Shown here piece by piece: positions 1 to 8,561 of a stretch of 33,392 nucleotides of DNA. The notes below the pieces were generated by a model. It worked only from the letters and a program-made list of their open reading frames with translations. It did not search any database and was not told the DNA's origin. How positions within the stretch are numbered: position 1 is the first letter of the stretch; every line of letters starts with the position of its first letter. This DNA is from Nioella sediminis (GTDB taxonomy: Bacteria > Pseudomonadota > Alphaproteobacteria > Rhodobacterales > Rhodobacteraceae), in NCBI RefSeq assembly GCF_001879695.1, contig NZ_MNBL01000076.1:1-33392 (forward strand), in the 5' to 3' direction. Both the position numbers and the translations under genes were made by a program.

Positions 1-522
1 GTGATGAACCCGGAAGGCATCTACCATTGCACCAAGCGCGGCTTTCACATCCAGACGACGCCACTATCGGGCAATCACCAGTTGCTGCTGGATCAGGTTG
101 GCGCGTTCAACCGGGCCAAGGCGGATATGGACGGCGCGGGCGATGGGCTGACCCTGACGCTGTCGCGCGTGGCCCATATCGCGCAGAGTGCGACGGAGAG
201 GCAGCGCAAGGTGGAGGCGGCGCATCGCTATTACGGGCGGTTCGACAATGTCTTCACCGGGCCGGGGCTGGTGGACAACGGCATGGTGCGGGAACTGCCC
301 TGTGCGACGCCGGTGGAGGAGCTTGGGGAAAGCCTGCTGATCTGTACGCCGCAGGAAATGATCGACAAGCTGGGGCCTTATGCGGACCTTGGGATCGACC
401 GGGTCATTCTTAACTTCAATTTCGGGCTGGACCCGTCCGACACGCTGGACGCGATGCAGTGCTTCGCGGAAGAGGTCATGCCCCATTTCACCGGCAGGCC
501 CGCCACCGTGGCCGCCGAGTAA
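1..522 (+). CDS. LLM-class (bacterial luciferase-like) flavin-dependent oxidoreductase, 3' part only
   Basis: The reading frame is already open at the window edge and ends at TAA 520-522, so only the C-terminal part (about 173 residues) is seen; the full family length is usually 330-380. The tail has the pattern of luciferase-like monooxygenases: a helical stretch, then a TPQEMIDKL segment, then an LGIDRVILNFNFG strand followed by a final helix ending in EEVMPHF, which matches the last strand and helix of the TIM barrel. Such enzymes use reduced flavin supplied by a partner to oxidise small organic substrates. The tautomerase gene starts 21 bases downstream and the hydrolase 9 bases after that, so the three probably form one catabolic operon. 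Substrate cannot be read from this fragment. The GTG at position 1 is not taken as the true start. Confidence 0.8.
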   Translation: MMNPEGIYHCTKRGFHIQTTPLSGNHQLLLDQVGAFNRAKADMDGAGDGLTLTLSRVAHIAQSATERQRKVEAAHRYYGRFDNVFTGPGLVDNGMVRELPCATPVEELGESLLICTPQEMIDKLGPYADLGIDRVILNFNFGLDPSDTLDAMQCFAEEVMPHFTGRPATVAAE

Positions 523-543
523 CTTTCTGAAAGGACAGCAAGA

Positions 544-738
544 ATGCCAATCATCCGAGTGGAGATGTTCCCCGGTCGCACCACAGACCAGAAGCGAGAG
601 ATGGTGAAGGCTCTGACAGATGCCTTTGTTGCCACCGCAGGCGGCAATCCGGCCAGTGTGCATGTGGTCATCACCGATATCGAGAAATCAGACTGGGGCA
701 CGGGCGGGGAACTTAACTCTGACCGGTTCCCGGATTAG
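544..738 (+). CDS. 4-oxalocrotonate tautomerase family protein
   Basis: A 64-residue protein, the normal size for the 4-OT family of small hexameric tautomerases. After removal of Met the chain begins with Pro, the catalytic general base of the family. Using Pro1 numbering, Arg11 is kept in the motif PGR, as is the DQK run that follows. The position of Arg39 of classical 4-OT is His here (SVHVVITD) and Phe50 is Trp, so binding of a dicarboxylate substrate may differ. The end GTGGEL matches the family GIGGEL segment. An AAAGGA element 10-15 bases upstream supports the start. The position between a flavin oxidoreductase and an alpha/beta hydrolase fits a role in breakdown of a ring or keto-acid compound; that is inference. 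Confidence 0.88.
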   Translation: MPIIRVEMFPGRTTDQKREMVKALTDAFVATAGGNPASVHVVITDIEKSDWGTGGELNSDRFPD

Positions 739-747
739 GGGGCGGAC

Positions 748-1524
748 ATGACTGACGTGATCGACTGCGAATTCACAATGCAGGGCGACGGCCCGCCGCT
801 GTTCCTGATCCACGGGATCGGCGCGGCGCGCAACACATGGGCGCGGGCGCTGCCGGTGCTGACCCCGCATTTCACCGTGGTGACGTATGATTTGCGCGGG
901 CATGGCGCGTCGCCGATGCCGTCAGGGGAGTTCGGGCTTGATGAACTGGTCGCCGATCTGGAACGGGTGCGGGAACGCACAGGGTTCGAGACCGCCCATT
1001 TCGCGGGCCATTCGCTGGGCGGCATGATCGGCCCGGCCTATGCGCTGAAATACCCGGACCGGGTGCTGTCGCTCGGGCTGCTCTCTACCGCCGCCTTCCG
1101 CACGGAAGATGACAGCGCCAAGGTCTGGGGGGTGGTGCGCGCGATGGAGGAAAAGGGCATTCCACAGGTGCTGGAAACGCTGTCGGATCGCTGGTTCACC
1201 GATGGGTTCATCGCCGCCCACCCGGACGTGGTGCGCAACCGGCTAAAACAGGTGGTGGAGACCGATCCTGACGTATTCCTCAATGTTTTCCGCATCTACG
1301 CGGGCACCGAAATGGCCCCCTGGCTGCACGAGGTCACCGCGCCCTCACTGGTGCTGACGGGCGAGTTCGATGGCGGCTGCAACCCCCGCCTTAACCGGTT
1401 GATCGACGAGGCGCTGCCCAATTCGGAACTGGTGATCCTGCCCGACCTCAAGCATTCGCTTCTGCTGGAGGCAGGCGAGGTCGTGGCCGAAAATATCCTG
1501 CGTTTTGTGCGGACGCTGAATTAG
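748..1524 (+). CDS. Alpha/beta hydrolase
   Basis: A 258-residue single-domain hydrolase with no signal peptide. The oxyanion-hole segment LIHGIG lies near residue 20, the strand DLRGHG near 48-53, and the nucleophile elbow GHSLGG puts the serine at residue 89. The probable acid is Asp208 in TGEFD and the base His236 in DLKHS, giving a complete triad. The layout resembles 3-oxoadipate enol-lactonase and related C-C or ester hydrolases, but the substrate cannot be named. The start follows the tautomerase stop by nine bases with a GGGGGCGG stretch as ribosome site. The last four bases overlap the end of the convergent helicase gene, leaving no room for a terminator between them. Confidence 0.9.
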   Translation: MTDVIDCEFTMQGDGPPLFLIHGIGAARNTWARALPVLTPHFTVVTYDLRGHGASPMPSGEFGLDELVADLERVRERTGFETAHFAGHSLGGMIGPAYALKYPDRVLSLGLLSTAAFRTEDDSAKVWGVVRAMEEKGIPQVLETLSDRWFTDGFIAAHPDVVRNRLKQVVETDPDVFLNVFRIYAGTEMAPWLHEVTAPSLVLTGEFDGGCNPRLNRLIDEALPNSELVILPDLKHSLLLEAGEVVAENILRFVRTLN

Positions 1525-3683
1525 GGCTTGGGACGGCGCGGGGGCGTTGTCCCGCCCTTGCGCGGCTTCGATCCGGGTTTGTTCAGACCCGCCTTGCTCG
1601 CGCGGGCGGGTTTCGGCTTGGCTCCGGGGCGCTCGAACCGCTTGGACGGATCGGCAGCCGATACGCGCGGGGCAGGGGCCGCGGCGGGCTTGTCCCCGCG
1701 CGGTTTGTCGGAGCGGGGCTTATCGGACCGAGGCTTGCCGCCTTCCGGCTTCGGCCCGCGGGGTTTATCAGACCTTGGTTTGTCAGACCGGGGCTTGTCT
1801 GCCCAAGGCTTGGCACCGTCGCCTTTGGGCTTGCGCGGCTTGTCGAAGGATTTGCCCTTGGGACCATCCGTCGGTTTTGCACGCGGCTTACCCTTGGGCG
1901 CGTCACCATCGCGGCGGGGTTTGCCGAGGGGCTTGACGGCGTCCTTGAGATAAGCGTCACGCTCGGCGGGCGTGCGGCGCGGTTTTGCCTCTCGCTCCGG
2001 TCGGTCTTCACGCGGTGCGCGGCGGGGCTTGTCATCGCGCGGGCCTGACGAACGGGGGCCGGGGCGCGGACCGCCGCCGGGTTTCGGCGCACGCGGCATT
2101 GCGGCGAAATCGGGCGCGCTGTCCATGGCGCGCACCGTGATGCCCTCATCCAGTTCCGCGCCATTGCCATAGCTGCTTGCGAATTTGGCGGCACTTGCCT
2201 CGGTCAGTTCCACGAAGGTTTCCGATTGCTGAACGCGGATTGCGCCGATGGCGTCCTTGTCGAGATTGCCCGCGCGGCAGAGAAGCGGCAGCAGCCAGCG
2301 CGGCTCGGCCCGATCATTCGCACCGACCGACAGGGCGAACCAGCGGCTCGGGCCGAAGGGCTTGCGCTCTTTCGGGGCCGGGCGCGCATCGGGGGCGCTG
2401 AGCTCCTCGGGCGCGGAATGGCGGCTGCGGTAGAGCCGCAGATAAGCGGCCGCGATGGTCTCGGGGCTGTGGGTCTCCAGCAGCCGGGTGGCGAAAGTGG
2501 CCTGATCCTCGGTGATCTCATCCTCCCAGGCGGGATCAGTCAGCAGCCGCTCCTCATCCTGGCGCAGGATGTCATCGGCAGAGGGCGGCACGGTCCATTC
2601 CGCCGTGATCTTCGCCCATTTCAGCAGGCGCTCGGCTTTCTTGGTGATCTTCGGAGGCACGATCAGGGCCGAGATGCCCTTGCGCCCGGCGCGGCCCGTG
2701 CGGCCCGACCGGTGCAGCAGCGTCTCGGAGTTCGAGGGCAGATCGGCGTGGATCACCAGTTCCAGATTGGGCAGGTCAATGCCCCGCGCGGCCACGTCGG
2801 TCGCCACGCAAACCCGCGCGCGCCCGTCGCGCATGGCCTGCAGCGCATGGGTGCGTTCGCTCTGGCTAAGTTCCCCCGACAGGCTGACCACCGAAAAGCC
2901 CCGGTTGGCAAAGCGCGCGGTCAGGCGGGCCACCGTGGCGCGGGTATTGGCGAAGACGATGGCGTTTTCCGCCTCGTGATAGCGCAGAAGGTTGATGATG
3001 GCGTTCTCCGCATCCACCTCGGCCACGCGCAGGGCCTGATAGGTAATGTCGGCATGCTGGCGGCCCGCATCCTGGGTGCTGACGCGCACCGCATCACGCT
3101 GGTAATGCTGTGCAAGCGTCACGATCATCGGCGGCACGGTGGCCGAGAACATCAGCGTGCGCCGATCCTCGGGGGCCTCGCCAAGCATGAATTCGAGGTC
3201 TTCGCGGAAGCCAAGGTCGAGCATTTCGTCGGCCTCATCGAGCACGATGGCGCGCAGGCCCGTCATGTCGAGCGTGCCACGCTGGATATGGTCGCGCAGA
3301 CGCCCCGGCGTGCCCACGACGATATGGGCACCGCGTTCCAGCGCCCGGCGTTCGTCGCGGAAATCCATGCCCCCCACGCAGGAGGTCACGCGCGCCCCGG
3401 CCTTGGCATAAAGCCAGCTCAGCTCTCGCATCACCTGAAAGGCCAGTTCACGGGTGGGCGCCACGACCAGCGCCAGCGGCGCCTCTGCCGGGCCCATCAC
3501 CTCGGCCTCTCCCAACAGTGTCTGCGCGATGGCCAGGCCAAAGCCCACGGTTTTGCCCGATCCGGTCTGCGCCGACACCAGCAGGTCGGCATCCTGAAGC
3601 TCCGGGTCGGTCACGGCCTCCTGCACGGAGGTCAGGGTGTCGTAGCCGCGTTCCGCAAGGGCGTCGGAAAGTGTCTTGATCAT
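1521..3683 (-). CDS. DEAD-box ATP-dependent RNA helicase with basic repetitive C-terminal tail
   Basis: A 720-residue helicase. Motifs in order: a Q-motif-like GYDTLTSVQ near residue 13, Walker A AQTGSGKT 38-45, TPGRL near 125, DEAD 149-152, SAT 180-182, VATDVAARGID near 293-303 and HRSGRTGR 324-331. After the two RecA domains comes a region near 450-530 that resembles the DbpA RNA-binding domain. From about residue 535 to the end the chain is almost entirely Lys, Arg, Pro, Gly, Asp and Ser with repeated KPRSDKPR units, a low-complexity RNA-binding tail. It probably acts in ribosome assembly or mRNA unwinding in the cytoplasm (DeaD/CsdA/DbpA-like); which of these cannot be settled. The start ATG at 3683 has a CCCCATG context with a GGGTAG-poor leader, so the ribosome site is weak. 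Monocistronic by appearance. Confidence 0.93.
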   Translation of the reverse strand: MIKTLSDALAERGYDTLTSVQEAVTDPELQDADLLVSAQTGSGKTVGFGLAIAQTLLGEAEVMGPAEAPLALVVAPTRELAFQVMRELSWLYAKAGARVTSCVGGMDFRDERRALERGAHIVVGTPGRLRDHIQRGTLDMTGLRAIVLDEADEMLDLGFREDLEFMLGEAPEDRRTLMFSATVPPMIVTLAQHYQRDAVRVSTQDAGRQHADITYQALRVAEVDAENAIINLLRYHEAENAIVFANTRATVARLTARFANRGFSVVSLSGELSQSERTHALQAMRDGRARVCVATDVAARGIDLPNLELVIHADLPSNSETLLHRSGRTGRAGRKGISALIVPPKITKKAERLLKWAKITAEWTVPPSADDILRQDEERLLTDPAWEDEITEDQATFATRLLETHSPETIAAAYLRLYRSRHSAPEELSAPDARPAPKERKPFGPSRWFALSVGANDRAEPRWLLPLLCRAGNLDKDAIGAIRVQQSETFVELTEASAAKFASSYGNGAELDEGITVRAMDSAPDFAAMPRAPKPGGGPRPGPRSSGPRDDKPRRAPREDRPEREAKPRRTPAERDAYLKDAVKPLGKPRRDGDAPKGKPRAKPTDGPKGKSFDKPRKPKGDGAKPWADKPRSDKPRSDKPRGPKPEGGKPRSDKPRSDKPRGDKPAAAPAPRVSAADPSKRFERPGAKPKPARASKAGLNKPGSKPRKGGTTPPRRPKP

Positions 3684-3795
3684 GGGGAGGGTCTATCCGT
3701 CAGGGTCAGGCGTGGTCGCGGCGGTGTGGTCCGGCGTCGCGGTCACGGGAAAAAACGGACGTCTAACGCCTGATCCGACGAATGTATACAGGGAA

Positions 3796-3825
3796 AGCGT
3801 GGCGCGGTGATGATTATCCCACGCT
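3796..3825 (-). terminator. Possible hairpin terminator after dsbB
   Basis: AGCGTGG (3796-3802) and CCACGCT (3819-3825) form a perfect 7-bp stem with a 16-base loop that starts at the dsbB stop codon. On the minus strand it is followed only by TTTCCC, a weak U-tract, so the call is tentative. Confidence 0.35.
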
Positions 3826-4304
3826 CATGCGCGGCGTGCTGCCATGATCCAGACGCCCAGAAGGATCACGGAGATGATGGCATTGTAATTGGCCATCGAC
3901 AGGCCGAAGAGCTGCCACGAAATCTCGTCGCACAGGACAATCCCTGTGCCGCAATCGGGGTCCAGCAACCCGCATTCCGAATTCAGCAGGTCCAGGCCGC
4001 TTGAAGTGCAGGAGGCAGGCCCCTCCCACCATGCCCGCTCCACGCCGGAATGGTAAACGGCAAGCCCGGTGGATACGGCCATGTTCAGCGCCCCTGCCCA
4101 GGCAATCAGCGCCTTGGGAATGGCCAGACCGATGATGCCCAACAGGATGCCGATCCGATGCGGCCAGCGTTGCCAGTAGCACATCTTGCACGGCAGAACG
4201 CCCAGAACGAACTGAAAGAACAGCGCCCCGAAGAACAGCCCGGCAGAGCCAAGAGCCGCCAGAAGGATCAGATTGCGCCGGGTCAGGGTGCTGAGGAAGC
4301 TCAT
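3825..4304 (-). CDS. dsbB: Disulfide bond formation protein B
   Basis: A 159-residue inner-membrane protein with four predicted hydrophobic segments, the DsbB topology. The first redox pair is C39-K-M-C42 in a periplasmic loop after the first membrane span. The second loop has four cysteines (C99, C111, C118, C125), from which the second redox pair must come; E. coli DsbB has only two in that loop, so two are extra. By family, it reoxidises DsbA and passes electrons to quinone. The start ATG overlaps the stop of the upstream DedA-like gene by four bases (ATGA), so the two are translationally coupled. Annotation as a DsbB-family protein is firm; partner DsbA is not in the window. Confidence 0.9.
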   Translation of the reverse strand: MSFLSTLTRRNLILLAALGSAGLFFGALFFQFVLGVLPCKMCYWQRWPHRIGILLGIIGLAIPKALIAWAGALNMAVSTGLAVYHSGVERAWWEGPASCTSSGLDLLNSECGLLDPDCGTGIVLCDEISWQLFGLSMANYNAIISVILLGVWIMAARRA

Positions 4305-4879
4305 AGGAATTTCACCACATAGAAACCGCCCGCCAGCAGTATCACGAACAGGATGAACATCAAGCCAAGGCGACGTTCGATGAAATCACGAATAGGTGCG
4401 CCGAACTTCCACAAGAGCGCCGCCACGACGAAAAAGCGCAGACCGCGCGCGACGATGCTGGCCACGATGAATACGCCGAGGTTCAACTGCGTGACCCCCG
4501 ACATGATGGTGATGACCTTGTAGGGGAAGGGCGTCACGCCCGCGATCAGCACCGCCCAGGCCCCGTATTCGTTGTAGCGGGTGGCGAAATCGTCGAAATA
4601 GGCATCCTTGCCATAGAATTCGAGCACCGGGCGGCCGACGCTCTCGAACAGGCCATACCCGATATAGTACCCCAAAAGCCCGCCAAGCACCGAGGAGACG
4701 AGGCAGACGCCCGCAATCAGGAACGCACGGCGCGGGGCTGCGATGATCATCGGGATCATCAGGATATCGGGCGGAATCGGAAAGACCGAGCTTTCCAGAA
4801 AGGACACGATGGCCAGCGCCACCAGCGCATAGCGATGTTCGGCCAGGCTGATCGTCCAGTCGTATAATCCGCGGATCAT
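4301..4879 (-). CDS. DedA/YqaA-type (SNARE-associated domain) membrane protein
   Basis: A 192-residue integral membrane protein. The start at 4879 is chosen because AGGAG lies six bases upstream; an in-frame ATG 54 bases earlier lacks a ribosome site. Hydrophobic spans are visible near residues 18-45, 50-75 and at the C-terminus (LMFILFVILLAGGFYVV). The central ITGVTPFPYK-like segment (AGVTPFPYKVITIMSG) is the re-entrant-loop motif of YqaA and DedA proteins, a superfamily tied to lipid flipping and membrane homeostasis. It is co-transcribed with dsbB by a four-base overlap. The exact transported lipid or role cannot be inferred. Confidence 0.85.
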   Translation of the reverse strand: MIRGLYDWTISLAEHRYALVALAIVSFLESSVFPIPPDILMIPMIIAAPRRAFLIAGVCLVSSVLGGLLGYYIGYGLFESVGRPVLEFYGKDAYFDDFATRYNEYGAWAVLIAGVTPFPYKVITIMSGVTQLNLGVFIVASIVARGLRFFVVAALLWKFGAPIRDFIERRLGLMFILFVILLAGGFYVVKFL

Positions 4880-5023
4880 ATGTGTCTCCTGAAAATGCCC
4901 GCTTGCGATGCCCGATCTCGGCGCGGTGGTCAAGCGCGCTGCGTCAGTGGGCGGGCTATGCGAGGCGGACGGGACGCGCTATGCCAAGACAATAGGCAGC
5001 AGGTGCAGAAGGGGAGGCAGGCC

Positions 5024-6277
5024 ATGACGGTCATCATCGCGGGTGCAGGGATTGGTGGGCTCAGCCTGGGGCTGTCGCTGCATCAGGCGGGCATTCATTT
5101 TCATATCGTCGAAGCGGTGGAGGTGATCAAACCCCTGGGCGTAGGAATCAACTTGCAGCCGCATGCGGTGAGAGAGCTGTTCGAGCTGGGGCTTGAGGCA
5201 CAGCTGGACCAGATCGGGTTGCGCACCGCCGAGGTCGCCTATTTCTCGCAACAGGGCGGGTTGATCTGGTCGGAACCGCGCGGCCTCGATGCAGGATATC
5301 ACTGGCCGCAATATTCGATCCATCGCGGCGAGCTGCAGTTCCTGCTCTACCGGGAGCTGCTGTCGCGCTGCGGGGCTCAGGCGATCACCTTGGGGGCCGC
5401 GCTGTCCGGATGGGACGAGGACAGACATGGCGTCGTGGCGCATCTGGTCAACCGCCGGACGGGCGCCCCGCTGCCAGACCTGCACGGGTTGGTTCTGGTG
5501 GGTGCGGATGGGATCAACTCGACCCTCCGCGCTGCGCTTTATCCCGATGAAGGCCCGGCGCATTGGCGCGGCACGATGATGTGGCGCGGCGTGACGCGGG
5601 CCAGAAGCTTCCTGACCGGGCGGAGCATGGCGATGGCGGGCACGGCGGATCGCAAATTCGTCTGCTACCCGATCCAGGAGTTCGACGACGGCGATTTGCG
5701 CATCAACTGGATCGCTGACCTTGCCAAGCCCGCCGACTACCAATGGAACCGGCAGGACTGGAACCGCGAGGGGCACTTGCATGATTTCGCGGATCATTTC
5801 GCCGACTGGAGCTTCGACTGGCTGGACATTCCGGCCCTGATCCGCGACGCGGAAGGCATCTGGGAATACCCGATGGTCGACCGCAATCCGCTGCCCCGCT
5901 GGAGCCATGGGCGGGTGACGCTTCTGGGCGATGCGGCGCACGCGATGTACCCGATCGGGTCGAACGGGGCGACGCAGGCGATTCTCGATGGCCGGGTTCT
6001 GGCACGGGAGCTGCTGAAGCATGGGCAGGGGGCAGAGGCGCTTCAGGCCTATGATGACGACCGCCGCGAGGCGGTGAATGCGCTTGTGCTGGCCAATCGG
6101 GGCGACGGGCCGGATGTTGTGCTGGACAAGGTTGCCGAACGTGCCCCTGAAGGGTTTGGCGACATCTCGGAGGTGATGAGCCGCGAGGAACTGGCCGAGA
6201 TCGCCGGGGCCTACAAGAAAATCGCAGGCTTCGATGTGGATCGGCTGAACGCGCGGCCAGGGATGATGGAACTTTAG
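5024..6277 (+). CDS. FAD-dependent monooxygenase (aromatic hydroxylase family)
   Basis: A 417-residue class A flavoprotein monooxygenase. The N-terminal dinucleotide fold IIAGAGIGGLS (residues 3-13) binds FAD; VGADGINS in the middle is the DG motif that contacts both FAD and NAD(P)H; GDAAHAMYPIGSNGATQAILD near 310-335 is the second FAD motif. The start at 5024 follows a GGGGAGG ribosome site by six bases; the frame is open further upstream but without a good start. The family adds one oxygen atom to phenols and related rings. No ring-cleavage gene is adjacent, so the substrate is not known. It is flanked upstream by a divergent membrane gene and downstream by a gap. Confidence 0.88.
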   Translation: MTVIIAGAGIGGLSLGLSLHQAGIHFHIVEAVEVIKPLGVGINLQPHAVRELFELGLEAQLDQIGLRTAEVAYFSQQGGLIWSEPRGLDAGYHWPQYSIHRGELQFLLYRELLSRCGAQAITLGAALSGWDEDRHGVVAHLVNRRTGAPLPDLHGLVLVGADGINSTLRAALYPDEGPAHWRGTMMWRGVTRARSFLTGRSMAMAGTADRKFVCYPIQEFDDGDLRINWIADLAKPADYQWNRQDWNREGHLHDFADHFADWSFDWLDIPALIRDAEGIWEYPMVDRNPLPRWSHGRVTLLGDAAHAMYPIGSNGATQAILDGRVLARELLKHGQGAEALQAYDDDRREAVNALVLANRGDGPDVVLDKVAERAPEGFGDISEVMSREELAEIAGAYKKIAGFDVDRLNARPGMMEL

Positions 6278-6551
6278 AGGACTGGGACGCGCCCGGGCAA
6301 GAACCGGACGGAAGACGGGCTTTCGAAAGCCCGCGGCAAGGCGCTTGGCTCCTGGGTTCGGACCGTCTCAGAAACGCTCCGCTCATAAGCTGTGATCGCG
6401 GTGAAGGGTCCATCAGTGGCACAGGCCGCGCCACCGATTGCGACCATGTGCAAGAACACACGGCACAGCTTCTCAGCCGGGGGGATGTCGCCTATGTTGA
6501 TGTCAGATCGGCCCGCAATAACTGTTTCCAGACAAGGATCGCCGCTGCGCC
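6278..6551. other. Unassigned 274-base gap before the XdhC gene
   Basis: No gene with a convincing start, ribosome site and codon bias was found. One forward frame is open without a start from about 6385 to a TGA next to the XdhC start, reading through DVAYVDVRSARNN; a reverse frame is also open across most of the gap. Base composition is less G+C-rich than the neighbours. It may be a long leader, an eroded gene or a small element. An 18-base palindrome lies near its left end. Confidence 0.4.
6316..6333. repeat. Perfect 18-base palindrome
   Basis: CGGGCTTTCGAAAGCCCG is its own reverse complement. It lies 38 bases after the monooxygenase stop. It has no loop and no T-run, so it is a poor intrinsic terminator as drawn; it could be a protein-binding site or part of a larger hairpin. 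Confidence 0.6.
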
Positions 6552-7535
6552 ATGACACCGAATTACGACCGCATTCCCGAACTCGCGCTGGACTGGCATC
6601 GCCGGGGCAATGGCGCAGCGCTGGCCACTGTCATTGAAACATGGGGCAGCGCGCCGCGTCCCGTGGGCAGCCAGTTGGTCGTGTCGGGCGAGGGTGAGAT
6701 GCAAGGGTCCGTGTCCGGCGGCTGCGTCGAGGGGGCGGTGGTGATCGAGTCCATCGACTGCCTTGAGAAGGGGGAGGCCACGGTGCTGGAGTTCGGTGTG
6801 GCCGACGAACAGGCCTTTGCCGTCGGGCTGGCCTGCGGCGGGCGCATCCGGGTGCTGGTGGAACCCGTGGGGCGCGTCATCCCGGTCGAGATGCTGGAGG
6901 CGCTGGTCGATGCCCGCGCCGCCCGCGAACAGGTGGCCTATGTGGTGAACCCCGAGACCGGCGCGCGGCGGCTTGTGACGGGGCAGGGCGATGCGCTGGA
7001 GGCCCAGATCGCCGATCGGTTCCGCACCGACAAATCCGGCTTCGAGGGCGACTGGTTCATCGGCATCCACAACCCGCCCCTGCGCATGGCCATCGTGGGG
7101 GCCGTTCATATCGCTCAGGCTCTGGTCCCTATGGCGCGGCTTGCGGGCTATGACCCGGTGGTGATCGACCCGCGCCCCGCCTTCGGGGCAGAGGCGCGGT
7201 TTCCGGGTGAGACGCTGATGGAAGACTGGCCGGACGAGGCGCTTTCGGCCTACGGGCTCGACCCGCGTACCGCGGTCGTGACGCTGACCCATGACCCCAA
7301 ACTGGATGACCCGGCCATCCGTGCGGCGCTGGCATCGGACTGCTTCTACCTTGGCTGCCTTGGCTCGACCCGAACCCATGCCAAACGGGTGGAGCGGTTG
7401 ACCGAAGCGGGCTTCTCGGCCGATCAGATCGCCCGCATCCATGGCCCCGTTGGCCTTGATATCGGCGCGCAGGGACCGGCGGAGATTGCCATTTCGATCA
7501 TGGCGGAAATCACCAGCCGGTTGCGCAAGGCATGA
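6552..7535 (+). CDS. XdhC/CoxI family molybdenum hydroxylase maturation protein
   Basis: A 327-residue protein with the two usual XdhC parts: an N-terminal domain with GSAPRPVGSQLVV and GSVSGGCVEG (residues about 30-60), and a C-terminal Rossmann-like domain with LGCLGSTRTHAKR and GPVGLDIGAQGPAEIAISI near the end. By family, XdhC binds molybdenum cofactor, helps its sulfuration and delivers it to the apo-hydroxylase in the cytoplasm. The stop overlaps the start of the MoCF-domain gene (ATGA), so both maturation factors are translated together. The target is most likely the molybdenum hydroxylase encoded from 8646 onward. Confidence 0.92.
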   Translation: MTPNYDRIPELALDWHRRGNGAALATVIETWGSAPRPVGSQLVVSGEGEMQGSVSGGCVEGAVVIESIDCLEKGEATVLEFGVADEQAFAVGLACGGRIRVLVEPVGRVIPVEMLEALVDARAAREQVAYVVNPETGARRLVTGQGDALEAQIADRFRTDKSGFEGDWFIGIHNPPLRMAIVGAVHIAQALVPMARLAGYDPVVIDPRPAFGAEARFPGETLMEDWPDEALSAYGLDPRTAVVTLTHDPKLDDPAIRAALASDCFYLGCLGSTRTHAKRVERLTEAGFSADQIARIHGPVGLDIGAQGPAEIAISIMAEITSRLRKA

Positions 7536-8545
7536 GGTTCGGGCCGGTTCCCCTGCATGAAGCCGAAGGGACAGTCCTGGCCCATTCGGTTCAGTTGACC
7601 AAGGGGCGGCTGCGCAAGGGCCGGGTCCTGAGCCGCGATGATATCGCGCTGCTCGCAGCCAATGGTTTGACCCGCGTGACGGTGGCTCGGCTGGACCCCT
7701 CCGACATAGAGGAAAACGAAGCCGCCCGCCGCTTGGCCGCCGCACTGGTCCCCGACCCGGAGGCCGCGGGGCTGGAGGTGCAGGAGGCCTTTACAGGCCG
7801 GGTCAACATCCGCGCCACGCGGCCCGGCGTCGTCGGGATCGACGTGGCGGCGGTCGAGGCGCTTAATGCGGTCGATCCGATGATCACGCTGGCCACCGTG
7901 CCGCGCTGGCAGCGGGCCTGGCCGGGAATGATGGTGGGGACAGTCAAGATCATCGCCTATGGGGTCAGCGAGGACGCGCTGACACGGGCCGAAAAGGCCG
8001 CCCGCAACGCGCTTTCGGTCCGGCCCGTGGAACTCCGGAGCGCCGGGTTGATCGTGACAGAAGTGCCCGGCGATCCCGTTTCCCCCGAGGACAAGGGCAT
8101 TCGCGCCGTGGCCGGGCGATTGGAGGCGCTCGGCATATCGCTGGAGACCGTGCGGATCGTGGCCCATGACACCGGCGCAATCACCGGGGCGCTGACGGAT
8201 CTGCCGGGCGCGTTGAAACTGATCCTCACGGCCTCGGCCACCTCTGACATCCACGACGTTGCGCCCTCGGCCGTGGTTGCCGCAGGCGGTCGGATCACCC
8301 GCTTTGGAATGCCGGTAGATCCCGGTAACCTGCTGTTTTTAGGACAGATTGGAGAGGCGCCGGTGATTGGATTGCCGGGCTGCGCCCGCTCGCCGGCGCT
8401 GAACGGGGCCGATTGGGTGCTGGAGCGGGTTGCCTGTGGGGTGCCTGTCAGCGCAGCCGATATCTCGGCCATGGGGGTGGGGGGATTGCTGAAGGAAATC
8501 CCGACCCGGCCACAACCCCGCGCTGGACGCAACCCGAACGGGTAG
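7532..8545 (+). CDS. Molybdopterin-binding (MoCF-domain) protein
   Basis: A 337-residue protein whose C-terminal half carries a MoaB/Mog/MoeA-like molybdopterin-binding domain: LILTASATSDIHDVAPSA, GMPVDPGNLLFLG and VIGLPGCARSPALNG. These are the usual signatures of the MoCF proteins that sit in CO-dehydrogenase-like and other molybdenum hydroxylase clusters. Unlike some relatives, no MobA-like nucleotidyltransferase domain is fused at the C-terminus. It probably handles molybdopterin or its cytidylated form before insertion by XdhC. It overlaps XdhC by four bases and is followed by a 100-base gap holding an AT-rich dyad before the structural genes. Confidence 0.87.
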   Translation: MRFGPVPLHEAEGTVLAHSVQLTKGRLRKGRVLSRDDIALLAANGLTRVTVARLDPSDIEENEAARRLAAALVPDPEAAGLEVQEAFTGRVNIRATRPGVVGIDVAAVEALNAVDPMITLATVPRWQRAWPGMMVGTVKIIAYGVSEDALTRAEKAARNALSVRPVELRSAGLIVTEVPGDPVSPEDKGIRAVAGRLEALGISLETVRIVAHDTGAITGALTDLPGALKLILTASATSDIHDVAPSAVVAAGGRITRFGMPVDPGNLLFLGQIGEAPVIGLPGCARSPALNGADWVLERVACGVPVSAADISAMGVGGLLKEIPTRPQPRAGRNPNG

Positions 8546-8561
8546 CGCCAGCGGAAACGAT

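Noticed and set aside
2226-3773. Long plus-strand open frame opposite the helicase
   Set aside because: The minus strand carries every DEAD-box motif in order; the plus-strand frame is open only because of high G+C and encodes no recognisable pattern.
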